NCBI GenBank assembly: GCA_022180725.1
Contig: BQMO01000001.1
Location: 186,001 to 250,000 of the forward strand
Length of the DNA: 64,000 bases
DNA from: Phycisphaerae bacterium
GTDB lineage: Bacteria > Planctomycetota > Phycisphaerae > Phycisphaerales > UBA1924
Direction: 5' to 3'
Shown: in pieces, positions 19,501 to 26,805 of the stretch
How the letters are laid out: each line of letters starts with the position of its first letter
Position numbering within the stretch: position 1 is the stretch's first letter
Notes under the pieces: model-generated
Databases searched by the model: none
The model's input: only the letters and a program-made list of their open reading frames with translations
Told to the model about the DNA's origin: nothing
Made by a program: the position numbers and the translations under genes

Positions 19501-21343
19501 TGACGCGTGGCGATCAAGCATCCACCCGGACGACTTTGCCGCCACTCAGGCCGAACTCGAACGCCATCTCCGCGGCGAGTCCCCGATCTACCGGTGCTTG
19601 TACCGCATGCGACACCGTGACGGCTCATGGCGATGGGTGCAGGAATGCGGACGCACGGTGACCCGCGACGCGGACGGCCGCCCGCAACGCATGGTCGGCA
19701 TTCACCAGGACGTCACCGAGGAGCGGCGCGTGCAGGACGAACTGCGGCGGCGCGAGGCGGCGCTCACGCGCACAAGCCGCATGGCCCGCGTGGGCTGGTG
19801 GGAACTCGATGTCGAGACCATGATCACGACCTGGTCCGACGAGGTCTGCGCCATCCACGAAGTTGCACCGGGATTTCACCCGACGTACGAATCGGCGATC
19901 ACGTTCTATCCCGGAAACGCGTACGAGCAGATCCACACCGCCGTGCAGGCGGCGATCCGCGAGCAGCGGCCCTACGACATGCAACTGCCCTTTGTCACGG
20001 CGAAGGGACGCCACCGCTGGGTGCGGGCTCAGGGCGAACCGATTCTTGACGAGCACGGCCGCGTCGTGAAACTCGCCGGCGCCTTCCAGGACATCACCGA
20101 CCAGGTCGAGGCGCGCGCCAAGGCCGAGGCCGCCAACCGCGCCAAGAGCGACTTCCTCGCCAACATGAGCCACGAAATCCGCACGCCGATGACGGCCATC
20201 CTCGGGTACAGCGATCTGCTCGCCAACGACGCCCATTCGCTCACACCCGAGCGGCGTCGAGAGATCGTGTCCATTATCCAGCGCAACGGCGAGCACCTGC
20301 TGTCGCTCCTCAATGACATCCTGGATATCTCCAAGATCGAGGCGGATCGGATGACCGTCGAGTCCATCCCGACCGACCCGGCGGCTCTGGTCGAGGAGAT
20401 CGCCACGCTGATGCGTGTCCGCGCCGAGGGCAAGGGCCTGGCGGTGCGCGTCGAATACGCAACCATGATCCCCCGGCAGTTCCCGAGCGACCCGGTCCGA
20501 CTGAAGCAGGTGCTCGTCAACCTCGTCGGCAACGCCGTCAAGTTCACCGAGGTCGGCGCGGTCACCGTCCGCGTCGGGTTCGAGGCCGACGCGCCGTCCA
20601 TGCTCCGCGTCGACGTGATCGACACGGGCGTCGGCATGACGCCGGAGCAATGCGAACGGATTTTCTGCGCGTTCACGCAGGCCGACGAAACCACGACACG
20701 CAAGTTCGGCGGGACCGGGCTGGGGCTGGCCATCGCGCAGCGACTCGCGACCCTCCTGGGCGGGACGATCCGCGTCGAGAGCACACCCGGCCAGGGCAGC
20801 ACGTTCACCGTCCGCATCGCTACTGGGCCGATCGACCCGGCATCTCTCTGGTTCCCGAGCCGGGTATCCCCGGGGCCATCCTCCTCAGTTCGAGTACCGG
20901 CGTCCGAATCGACGCAAGTTCTTGCCGGCGTTCGCATCCTGCTCGCCGAGGACGGCCCGGATAATCAGCGCCTTATTTCTTTTCACCTCAAGAAAGCCGG
21001 TGCCGCGGTGACCATCGCCGACACCGGTTCCAAGGCGATCGAGGCGATGACCATCGACGCCACCGCCGCCTCGCCCGTCCGTGAACCCGCGCCGTTCGAC
21101 CTGATCCTGATGGACATGCAGATGCCTGAAATGGACGGGTATACCGCGACAGCGAAACTCCGGGCGCTGGGGTGCCGCATCCCCATCATCGCGCTCACGG
21201 CGCACGCCATGGCGGGGGATCGTGAACGATGCCTCCAGGCCGGATGCGACGACTACGCCACCAAGCCCGTGGATAAGACCGACCTCCTGAGGCGATGCGC
21301 CGCGTGGGTGAAAAGCCGTCCGCCGTCGGCACGCGCGGCGTAG
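16586..21343 (+). CDS. Hybrid sensor histidine kinase: CHASE, PAS x5, GAF, receiver
   Basis: This 1585-residue membrane sensor starts at TTG 16586. Domains in order: membrane helix about 55-70; CHASE-type extracellular domain about 100-330 (IVEYFHGPNRYGHVPGLD); second helix about 350-370; PAS about 390-500; GAF about 510-665; four more PAS domains about 675-790, 797-915, 928-1045 and 1055-1175; HisKA with phospho-acceptor His1196 in MSHEIRTPM; HATPase about 1295-1415 (NLVGNAVKFTE, DTGVGMTPEQ, FGGTGLGLAI); receiver about 1445-1575 with Asp1510 in LILMDMQMPEMDG. It should sense an external ligand and several internal cues and pass phosphate to its own receiver. No partner regulator or phosphotransfer protein is adjacent, so the output is unknown. 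Confidence 0.92.
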   Translation: MGSNQPNSAHDEPGISPTRSPRGEARLAGTRRTREAPRWLIPTTASVHRRLHLAASIMIGVLVAVGVIAHSLQKRANEADRQRLERLTERCETDLRQALDAHTDVLQGLAGLWAASRSVERGEFDTFVRTARVGEQLGEGVGIGFARRVRADELGAFVEATRKDDAPNFELLPGCDHDAPIIVEYFHGPNRYGHVPGLDLTCVPTFGAAADRAARDHAVIMIPPIASPGDPGATEILLVFPVYPSGAGHDSTEERLANVQGWVFTTTRASHVVDALDDEIANELRCEIVVQASEWPPVELLCSYHGNHEVDREEDVHRVAFDQLGSTWSIRATASPGFHAAPRGAVWRTCIGGVIFALLAAWVCLVLTGTASRAHALAEHMTTSLRESERITRLLADHSSDMIGLTGSDGAVHYRSPSVTRVLGYSLDELDASPWTIRVHPEDLPSVEAANVRNQRGESTTIRYRAIHKAGHHVWLECTACPIPNADSTPSGLIAWACRDITMQVRDDEHRVARLALATELARALNVDEVAKAATDHVAQVTGHDRTAVLLANDAGQFSFAGWRGLSDSYRAFIEKARPWEANERPDEPKVVHDAVAFARTPELRDVFAREEIRALAVVPILGPQGVRGRVIVYGRAPGMITAEHVAEVQAVAMMVGNTLDRLRASASLARESMRLRMMLDAEPECVKIVDREYRLVELNRAGLDMVEADSLEQVRGADTRAVMSPESRAAHVASCEAAFRGEATRIELELIGLRGTRRRMEQYAVGFIDPASPERGYQMLAVARDITDRYQAEQRLAESEAKLRSIVEGADVIFWEYEPATDTFTYVSPQAAKLGYPLEEWVTVGFWKTHLHPEDAESAISYCLSEVAAGRNHQMQYRMMCADGSVMWVDDYVSVEGMGEARPVLRGVLRDITARKAAEQAVREASERTELALAGGNLGLWDWNMATGHFVVDQRSAAMLGYAGNELRPSIDAWRSSIHPDDFAATQAELERHLRGESPIYRCLYRMRHRDGSWRWVQECGRTVTRDADGRPQRMVGIHQDVTEERRVQDELRRREAALTRTSRMARVGWWELDVETMITTWSDEVCAIHEVAPGFHPTYESAITFYPGNAYEQIHTAVQAAIREQRPYDMQLPFVTAKGRHRWVRAQGEPILDEHGRVVKLAGAFQDITDQVEARAKAEAANRAKSDFLANMSHEIRTPMTAILGYSDLLANDAHSLTPERRREIVSIIQRNGEHLLSLLNDILDISKIEADRMTVESIPTDPAALVEEIATLMRVRAEGKGLAVRVEYATMIPRQFPSDPVRLKQVLVNLVGNAVKFTEVGAVTVRVGFEADAPSMLRVDVIDTGVGMTPEQCERIFCAFTQADETTTRKFGGTGLGLAIAQRLATLLGGTIRVESTPGQGSTFTVRIATGPIDPASLWFPSRVSPGPSSSVRVPASESTQVLAGVRILLAEDGPDNQRLISFHLKKAGAAVTIADTGSKAIEAMTIDATAASPVREPAPFDLILMDMQMPEMDGYTATAKLRALGCRIPIIALTAHAMAGDRERCLQAGCDDYATKPVDKTDLLRRCAAWVKSRPPSARAA

Positions 21344-21375
21344 TGCCGCGCAAGAGACAAGGCCGGACACACCCC

Positions 21376-21403
21376 TTTACATGGCGGCCGGGTCCGGTAC
21401 TCT
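21376..21403 (+). promoter_or_regulatory. Candidate promoter of mutS
   Basis: TTTACA at 21376-21381 and TACTCT at 21398-21403 are separated by 16 bases, giving a plausible sigma-70-type promoter. The predicted transcript would start only a few bases before the mutS ATG at 21416, so the mRNA would be nearly leaderless. The match is moderate. Confidence 0.4.
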
Positions 21404-21415
21404 CTACGCCACGCC

Positions 21416-24121
21416 ATGTCTTCGCCCCGCGACACCCCCGCGATGCAGCAGTACAACCGCTTCAAGAAGCGGCACCCCGGGTGCGTACTGCTCTTCCGCA
21501 TCGGGGATTTTTACGAAATGTTCGACGACGACGCGGTCGCCGTCAGCAAAGCGATCGGCCTGACGCTCACCCAGCGCACCGAGGGCGTCCCCATGGCGGG
21601 CGTCCCGTTCCATCAACTCGAAACCTACCTCCGCAAACTGATCGCCGCGGGGTTCCGCGTGGCGGTCGCCGAACAGTTGATCGAGGCCTCCCAGGCCAAG
21701 GGCGTCGTCCCGCGAGCCGTCACGCGCGTCCTTACCCCCGGCACACTCGTCGACGAGACGCTGATCGACCCCGAAGCCCCCGGCGCGCTCGCGGCGATTG
21801 CGTTCACCCAACCCGGCGACGCCTCGACCGCTGCTTTCGCCGTGGTCGAAGTTTCCACCGGCGAGTTTGTGATCGGCGAGCGTGCCGCGGATGAACTGAA
21901 GGATGAACTCGCCCGCCGCGGTGTCCGCGAACTGCTCTACTGCGACAGCGGCGAGGGCGCCCCGCCACCGCGCGTCGCGCGCGTGCTCGATTCACTCCGA
22001 CTCCACGGCACCCCCCGCCCCGCGTGGACGTTCCGCCCGGGCGAAGCCCTCGACGCGCTGCGCGAGCATTACGGGGTCGCCACGCTCGCGGGCTTCGGCC
22101 TCGCCGACGACGACCCCGCCCTCGCCCCCGCCGGCGCGATCCTCCGTTACCTGCGCGAGACCCAGACGATTGCCGACGAGGACGCCCGGGCCGCGGGGAA
22201 CATCCGCCTCGCCCGTGCCTCGCTCAAGCACCTCCGCCCGCCTCGTCGCGAGGATGCGGCACGCCATTGTGTCATCGACGCCGTATCCCTGCGCTCGCTC
22301 GAGATCGAGCGAACGATCCGCGGCGACGAGCGCGGGGCCGGCTCGCTGCTCTCGATCTTCCTTGGCTCGGGCCGCGCCGGCGTGTGCCGCACCGCCATGG
22401 GCCGCCGCATGGTCCGCGATTACCTCTGCCGACCCCTCCGCGACGCCGACGCCATCAAAGCCCGCCAGGACACCGTCGCGGCGCTCGTGGACGACCGCAT
22501 GCTGGCCGAGCGGCTCGGCACGCTCCTCGACGGCATCCAGGACACCCCTCGCATCGCCGCACGATTGGCCATGGCCCGCGTCACCCCGCGCGACCTCGTC
22601 GGACTGGCGCGTTCGCTCGACCGCGCCGCCGGTCTGCGCGACCTGACCGCCGGGCTTCCCGCTTTCGCCCGGCTCCACGCCGCATTGAACGCCGCCGCCG
22701 AAGTGCTCGTGCCCCTCGCCACCTCGCTCCTCGCGTCGTGCGTGGACGATCCGCCCCCCCACCTGCGCGAGGGCGGCCTCGTCCGCGACGGCGTCGACCC
22801 CGCCCTCGACGAGGCCCGTCTTCTCCAGCGCGACGCCGGCACCTGGCTTGCCCAATATCAGCAGTCGCTCATCCAGAAATACACCCTCCCCAGCCTCAAG
22901 GTCGGGTACCACCGCGTCTTCGGGTATCACATCGAACTCCCCGCGGCCCAGGCGCGTTCCGCCCCGCCCGAACTCACCCGCACCCAAACCCTCCGCAACG
23001 CCGAGCGCTTCACCACCCCCGAACTCCGCGACTTCGAGCGCAAGGTCACCACCGCCGAGGCCCGCGCCCTCGAACGCGAGCGCGAACTCTTCGCCGAACT
23101 CTGCGCCCGCGCCCACGAACACCTCGACCCGATCGCCCGCTTCGGCGTCGCCGTCGCGGAACTCGACGCGCTCCTCGCCTTCGCCGACAAGGCCGTCCAA
23201 CGCGGCTGGACGCGCCCCGCGATCGTGGAGGAGCCCGTGCTCCACATTCACGGCGGGCGACACCCGGTACTCGATGAGAGTCTCGGGTCGTCCTTCGTCC
23301 CCAACGACGCGGAACTCGGCGACCACGCCGGGAAGTCCGAGCCGCGCCTCGCCCTCATCACCGGCCCGAACATGGCCGGCAAATCCACCTACATCCGCCA
23401 GACCGCGCTGCTCGTCCTGCTTGCGCACGCCGGGTCGTTCATCCCCGCCGACCGCGCCACCCTCGGCGTGGTTGACCGCATCTTCACGCGCCTGGGCGCC
23501 GACGACGCCCTCCACGCCGGGCAATCGACCTTCATGGTCGAGATGATCGAGACCGCCAACATTCTCAACCACGCCTCGCCTCACTCGCTGGTCGTGCTCG
23601 ATGAAGTCGGCCGGGGCACCAGCACGCTCGACGGCCTCTCCCTCGCCTGGGCCATCGTCGAGCACCTCGCCGGGGGCCCGCGCACCCTCTTCGCCACCCA
23701 CTACCACGAACTCACCGACCTCGAAGAGCGCCTGCCCGGCCGCGTGAAGAACCTCCACGTCGCCGTGCGCGAGTGGCCCGCCGGCGGCGAGCACGCCGAG
23801 ATCGTCTTTCTCCACCGCATCCTGCCCGGTCGCACCGACAAGTCCTACGGCCTGCACGTGGCGCGCCTCGCCGGCATGCCCGCCTCCGTCGTCGCTCGCG
23901 GGCGGGAGGTCCTCGCCTCGCTCGCCGTGCACCACGCCCCGACCGCGTCGGCCATTCCGCCCAAGCCCGCCCCGCCCGACGGGCAGTTTTCCCTCTTCAC
24001 CGAGTACGTCCCCCACCCCGCCGTGGAGGCCCTGCGCGAGATCAAACTCGACGCCCTCACGCCCCTCCAGGCGTTCGATGAACTTCGCCGGCTTCAGCGC
24101 CGGGCAACGGAGGGGTCGTAA
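21416..24121 (+). CDS. mutS: DNA mismatch repair protein MutS
   Basis: This 901-residue cytosolic ATPase recognises mispaired bases and starts mismatch repair. The mismatch-binding N-terminus is intact: VLLFRIGDFYEMFDDDA carries the Phe-x-Glu reader (F-Y-E). The connector and clamp follow, and the ATPase domain has Walker A GPNMAGKSTYIRQ near residue 650, STFMVEM, Walker B SLVVLDEVGRGTSTLDGLSL, and the switch His in TLFATHYHELTDLEE. Length is usual for the family (about 850-900). Start ATG 21416 lies 72 bases after the sensor kinase. Its last 65 bases overlap the convergent zinc-ribbon gene on the other strand. Confidence 0.97.
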   Translation: MSSPRDTPAMQQYNRFKKRHPGCVLLFRIGDFYEMFDDDAVAVSKAIGLTLTQRTEGVPMAGVPFHQLETYLRKLIAAGFRVAVAEQLIEASQAKGVVPRAVTRVLTPGTLVDETLIDPEAPGALAAIAFTQPGDASTAAFAVVEVSTGEFVIGERAADELKDELARRGVRELLYCDSGEGAPPPRVARVLDSLRLHGTPRPAWTFRPGEALDALREHYGVATLAGFGLADDDPALAPAGAILRYLRETQTIADEDARAAGNIRLARASLKHLRPPRREDAARHCVIDAVSLRSLEIERTIRGDERGAGSLLSIFLGSGRAGVCRTAMGRRMVRDYLCRPLRDADAIKARQDTVAALVDDRMLAERLGTLLDGIQDTPRIAARLAMARVTPRDLVGLARSLDRAAGLRDLTAGLPAFARLHAALNAAAEVLVPLATSLLASCVDDPPPHLREGGLVRDGVDPALDEARLLQRDAGTWLAQYQQSLIQKYTLPSLKVGYHRVFGYHIELPAAQARSAPPELTRTQTLRNAERFTTPELRDFERKVTTAEARALERERELFAELCARAHEHLDPIARFGVAVAELDALLAFADKAVQRGWTRPAIVEEPVLHIHGGRHPVLDESLGSSFVPNDAELGDHAGKSEPRLALITGPNMAGKSTYIRQTALLVLLAHAGSFIPADRATLGVVDRIFTRLGADDALHAGQSTFMVEMIETANILNHASPHSLVVLDEVGRGTSTLDGLSLAWAIVEHLAGGPRTLFATHYHELTDLEERLPGRVKNLHVAVREWPAGGEHAEIVFLHRILPGRTDKSYGLHVARLAGMPASVVARGREVLASLAVHHAPTASAIPPKPAPPDGQFSLFTEYVPHPAVEALREIKLDALTPLQAFDELRRLQRRATEGS

Positions 24122-24602
24122 CGCCGACAATCCACGCCGCCCCGCATTCCGGGCACACCACGCCCCCGTCGGCTTCGGGCATCAGATTCTCCAGCCCGTA
24201 TGCGCACGACGGACATACCCCCTCCGCGGCGACCGCACTTGCAAGGAGTGTCGCGTCGACATTCGGCATCCGCGGCCTGAACCGCGATACGCCCACGATG
24301 ATCCCGACCGACCCCAGTGTCGCCGGCACGCCATAGAACAGCAGTACGAACGTGTCGACCCCGCGGAACGCCAGCGCCCCGACGATCAGCAGCACCCCCA
24401 CCACGCCCACAATCACCCCCAGCGCAATCATCGATCCCCGGCTGTCGGTCGACACCAGCGCCCCGACCCGCCCGCACACCCGCAGAAACCGCTCGCGCCC
24501 CAAGGCCTTGGCCGCGTCCGACGGGACTTCCGCGCCCGGCGCGTACAACGACCGCACCTCGCGCCCGCGGGCGTCCGTCACCTTCGTTCCCACAATCTCC
24601 AT
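24057..24602 (-). CDS. Membrane protein with C-terminal zinc ribbon
   Basis: This 181-residue protein starts at ATG 24602, with GGAGG six bases upstream. The first 55 residues are soluble (MEIVGTKVTDARGREVRSL). Two hydrophobic helices follow at about 56-80 (MIALGVIVGVVGVLLIVGALAF) and 85-105 (VLLFYGVPATLGSVGIIVGV). The C-terminus has a zinc-ribbon-like pair CPSC and CPEC (VCPSCAYGLENLM, VVCPECGAAWIVG). Such small proteins are common in planctomycetes and of unknown function. Its 3' end overlaps the mutS 3' end by 65 bases in convergent orientation. The same frame is open further upstream, but the start with a good SD is preferred. Confidence 0.7.
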   Translation of the reverse strand: MEIVGTKVTDARGREVRSLYAPGAEVPSDAAKALGRERFLRVCGRVGALVSTDSRGSMIALGVIVGVVGVLLIVGALAFRGVDTFVLLFYGVPATLGSVGIIVGVSRFRPRMPNVDATLLASAVAAEGVCPSCAYGLENLMPEADGGVVCPECGAAWIVGVTTPPLPGAEAGEVHRTPGGA

Positions 24603-24664
24603 GGGGCCTCCGCGAACAGGGAGCATACCCGACCCGCGCGGCACGCATGGCCCTATCCTGCCGC

Positions 24665-25249
24665 ATGCTGACGCCCGACACCCTCCGCGCCAAGTTCGCC
24701 GCCGGGTTGCCCTATGAGGCATACGTCAAGAGCGGCACGCCCGCGCAGCGCGACGACTGGCAGCGTTTCGAGCGGATCGCCCGCGATCATGCCAGCCTCA
24801 ACAGCCACCAGCGCTCCGCCCTTCGAGACTTCGTCCGCCCGATCAACATCCTCGTCCTCTCGGGCTTGTGGTGCGGGGATTGCCTGGCCCAGTGCCCGCT
24901 CCTGGCCATCATCGCCGACGAACGCCCCGACCTCATCACCCTGCGCTTTCTCGACCGGGATCAGCACCGCGACCTCGCCCAGCACGTCCAGATCTGTGGC
25001 GGGTTCCGCGTGCCCACGGCCATTTTCATGAATGAGGAGTTCGACTTCGTTTCGCTCTACGGCGACAAATCGCTTGCCCGATTGCGCGCCGCCGCCGCCA
25101 AGAGCCTGGGCGCCAGCTGCCCCCTCCCCACCGCCGAAGTGCCCCACGACGAAATACAGGCGACCATGGCCGATTGGCTCCACGAGGTCGAACGGGTGCA
25201 CCTGCTCCTTCGCCTCAGCCCGAAACTCAGGGCCAAGTACGGCGATTAG
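24665..25249 (+). CDS. Thioredoxin-fold protein with CGDC motif
   Basis: This 194-residue cytosolic protein has a thioredoxin-like fold. ILVLSGLWCGDCLAQCPLL gives beta-strand, Trp and the active-site CGDC around residue 73, and GGFRVPTAIFMNEEF supplies the cis-Pro strand. The pattern matches the thioredoxin family branch with WCGDC, seen in bacterial proteins of unknown redox partner. No signal peptide is present. ATG 24665 is chosen; ATG 24647 (six residues longer) is possible. It is divergent from the zinc-ribbon gene, with a 62-base gap. Confidence 0.78.
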   Translation: MLTPDTLRAKFAAGLPYEAYVKSGTPAQRDDWQRFERIARDHASLNSHQRSALRDFVRPINILVLSGLWCGDCLAQCPLLAIIADERPDLITLRFLDRDQHRDLAQHVQICGGFRVPTAIFMNEEFDFVSLYGDKSLARLRAAAAKSLGASCPLPTAEVPHDEIQATMADWLHEVERVHLLLRLSPKLRAKYGD

Positions 25250-25331
25250 CCGTACGATTTCCAAACACGATTTGCCAAGTTCACATCGGCGCGCCACGTC
25301 GAGAATCAGTATGAACATGGCTTTGGAGGGC

Positions 25332-25359
25332 TTGACAGACTCAGCGAATCTGAGATGAT
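25332..25359 (+). promoter_or_regulatory. Candidate promoter with internal inverted repeat
   Basis: TTGACA at 25332-25337 is a perfect -35 box. GATGAT at 25354-25359, 16 bases on, is a 4-of-6 match to a -10 box. Between them lies the inverted repeat CTCAG, five bases, CTGAG (25340-25354), a possible operator placed where a bound protein would block or remodel the promoter. Transcription would start near 25366 and give a leader of about 145 bases ahead of the exported protein gene. Confidence 0.5.
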
Positions 25360-25401
25360 GGCCGTGCGGGAGTCGAGAGAGAGACAAGACACCCTTGCTC
25401 G

Positions 25402-25507
25402 CACTTTCCGCGCGATGCCTTGTGGCATCAGTCCGTCGGCACTGGCCGACCGGGGCAAAGGCTGCGCCGTGATGCAGCCGATTTGCCGCGAAAGCGGCGG
25501 GAGAGTG
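25402..25507 (+). ncRNA. Structured 5' leader, candidate cis-regulatory RNA
   Basis: Four perfect stem-loops follow one another: GATGCC/GGCATC (25414-25429, loop TTGT), GTCGGC/GCCGAC (25435-25450, loop ACTG), GGCTGC/GCAGCC (25460-25479, 8-base loop) and GCCGC/GCGGC with a GAAA tetraloop (25485-25498). CACTTTCC at 25402-25409 can pair with GGAGAGTG at 25500-25507 and close them into a multibranch junction. That closing strand contains the SD of the gene starting at 25512. GGCAAA at 25454-25459 can also pair with TTTGCC at 25482-25487, lengthening hairpin 3 and excluding hairpin 4. So two states that differ around the SD can be drawn. It matches no riboswitch consensus I know. Confidence 0.55.
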
Positions 25508-25511
25508 GACA

Positions 25512-26207
25512 ATGCGAGTTGCAATGACAGTTGCCGCGTTTGCGGCCATGGCGGGTGTGGCGAACGCCGCCGTCGTGTACACAAACACCACGCAGACCGG
25601 CAGCCGGTATCAGCCCGGCGCGGATATTGGGGGAACGCCCAATATCGTCATTGACGATGTACCCTTCCCGGTCGGCATGACCGGCGGCGCCACGCACGTC
25701 GAGATCACCAAGATGACCATCGCGCTTCGCCGGCAGGGGGCGTCCTCGCCCGCGCAGACGGTGAACTTCTACACAACGACGTTTACGGCCACGGCCATCA
25801 ATGCCCCGTCGCTCCTGGGGTCTATCAACATCCCGGTGGGCACGGGCACGGCATTCTTTACCGACATTCATTCGATTGGTGACGGCTCGACCGTGATGGC
25901 CACCGTGCCGCTGGACTACGCACTGATCGCCGGGTTCGGGACCATCGGCGCGGGTATTTCCTTCTCCGATACCGCGGCGACGGCAACCACCGGGTGGCGC
26001 GTCACCAGCGGGCCGGACGCGAACGCGAACGCCGGCTGGCTCTGGCTTCCCGATCAGGCGTCCCAGTTCGGACCGTTCACGTTCTCAGGCACCGGCGCCC
26101 CGAGCGTCACGTTCTATATCGTGATCGAGGGCAACTTCGTCCCCGCGCCCGGCTCGCTCGCCCTCGTCGGGCTGGGCGGCCTGGTGGCCCTCCGCCGTCG
26201 GCGCTGA
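25512..26207 (+). CDS. Exported protein with PEP-CTERM-like sorting tail
   Basis: This 231-residue secreted protein starts with a signal peptide (MRVAMTVAAFAAMAGVANAA, cleavage near residue 19-20) and ends with VPAPGSLALVGLGGLVAL followed by RRRR. That is the Pro-x-Pro, hydrophobic helix, Arg-cluster layout of PEP-CTERM sorting signals processed by exosortases. The middle is Thr/Gly/Ala-rich and beta-like (PAQTVNFYTTTFTATAINAP) with no catalytic motif. It probably ends up in the cell surface layer or matrix. A GGGAG SD lies within the structured leader, and a clear terminator follows at 26233. Confidence 0.85.
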   Translation: MRVAMTVAAFAAMAGVANAAVVYTNTTQTGSRYQPGADIGGTPNIVIDDVPFPVGMTGGATHVEITKMTIALRRQGASSPAQTVNFYTTTFTATAINAPSLLGSINIPVGTGTAFFTDIHSIGDGSTVMATVPLDYALIAGFGTIGAGISFSDTAATATTGWRVTSGPDANANAGWLWLPDQASQFGPFTFSGTGAPSVTFYIVIEGNFVPAPGSLALVGLGGLVALRRRR

Positions 26208-26232
26208 TCCAACTCTCTCATGTTCAACTCTC

Positions 26233-26267
26233 ACGGCCTCTCGCCCCGCGGCGGGAGGCCGTTTTTC
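26233..26267 (+). terminator. Rho-independent terminator
   Basis: ACGGCCTC at 26233-26240 pairs with GAGGCCGT at 26255-26262 around a GC-rich loop, followed by a T run (TTTTTCTT). It lies 25 bases after the exported protein's stop and would end that transcript. Confidence 0.85.
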
Positions 26268-26795
26268 TTACCTCAGCGCGTGCAGCCCCTCGGCTCGGCG
26301 CGCAGCGTTGAGCAATGCCAACGCCGGCGGGTGGTCCTTCACCAGCCGCACGAGTTGGCTCGCCGAGCATGTCAGCCGCAGCGCCGCCGGGCGTGGGTCC
26401 AGCCCGCACGCCCAGAGGTTGTCCATCGCCTCGGCGAGCAGCGCGGGGTAGTCCCAATGCTCGGGGTTGCACGCGACACGCCCGCGCGCGTCGCACCGCG
26501 ATTTCCACAGAGCACTGCGCTGGTCTCCCTCGGCCACGGCGCACCGCACGCCCACCGCCAGCGCCAACCGCAGCCGACGCAGCGCCACCGGCGCGTTCTC
26601 GTGCACGCTCCGCCGTTCGCCGGCATGGGCTTCGATGCCGGTGGATTCGTGCCGGAGGAACACGGCCGTTTCGACCTTGTTGCGGTGCTGCCCCCCCGGG
26701 CCGCTCGTGCGTTGAGTGCTCCGCTCGCACAGATCCAACAGGGCCGCCTCATCCAGCGTTGAGGGGTGAGGCGGATTGGTCCAGGTCACGTCCAC
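26268..26795 (-). CDS. Release-factor-like protein with GGQ motif
   Basis: This protein of about 175 residues carries the class I release-factor core RTSGPGGQHRNKVETAVFL near residue 30, including the GGQ that triggers peptidyl-tRNA hydrolysis on the ribosome. It lacks the codon-recognition domain, so it resembles the short RF-like hydrolases that rescue stalled ribosomes or act on detached products. The rest is helical (ALRRLRLALAVGVR). The start is uncertain: GTG 26795 or GTG 26789 (GGGGG lies 4 or 10 bases upstream), or TTG 26837. It follows tsaD on the minus strand almost without a gap. Confidence 0.75.
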   Translation of the reverse strand: MDVTWTNPPHPSTLDEAALLDLCERSTQRTSGPGGQHRNKVETAVFLRHESTGIEAHAGERRSVHENAPVALRRLRLALAVGVRCAVAEGDQRSALWKSRCDARGRVACNPEHWDYPALLAEAMDNLWACGLDPRPAALRLTCSASQLVRLVKDHPPALALLNAARRAEGLHALR

Positions 26796-26805
26796 GCAGC
26801 CCCCG

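Noticed and set aside
21992..24130. 712-codon minus-strand frame opposite mutS
   Set aside because: Antisense shadow of mutS with Gly/Glu/Val-rich translation; mutS motifs are complete on plus.
25402..25507. c-di-GMP-I (GEMM) riboswitch
   Set aside because: GGGGCAAA followed by a hairpin and GA looks similar, but the second GACGCAAAGCC element and the receptor helix are absent, so it is reported as an unknown leader.
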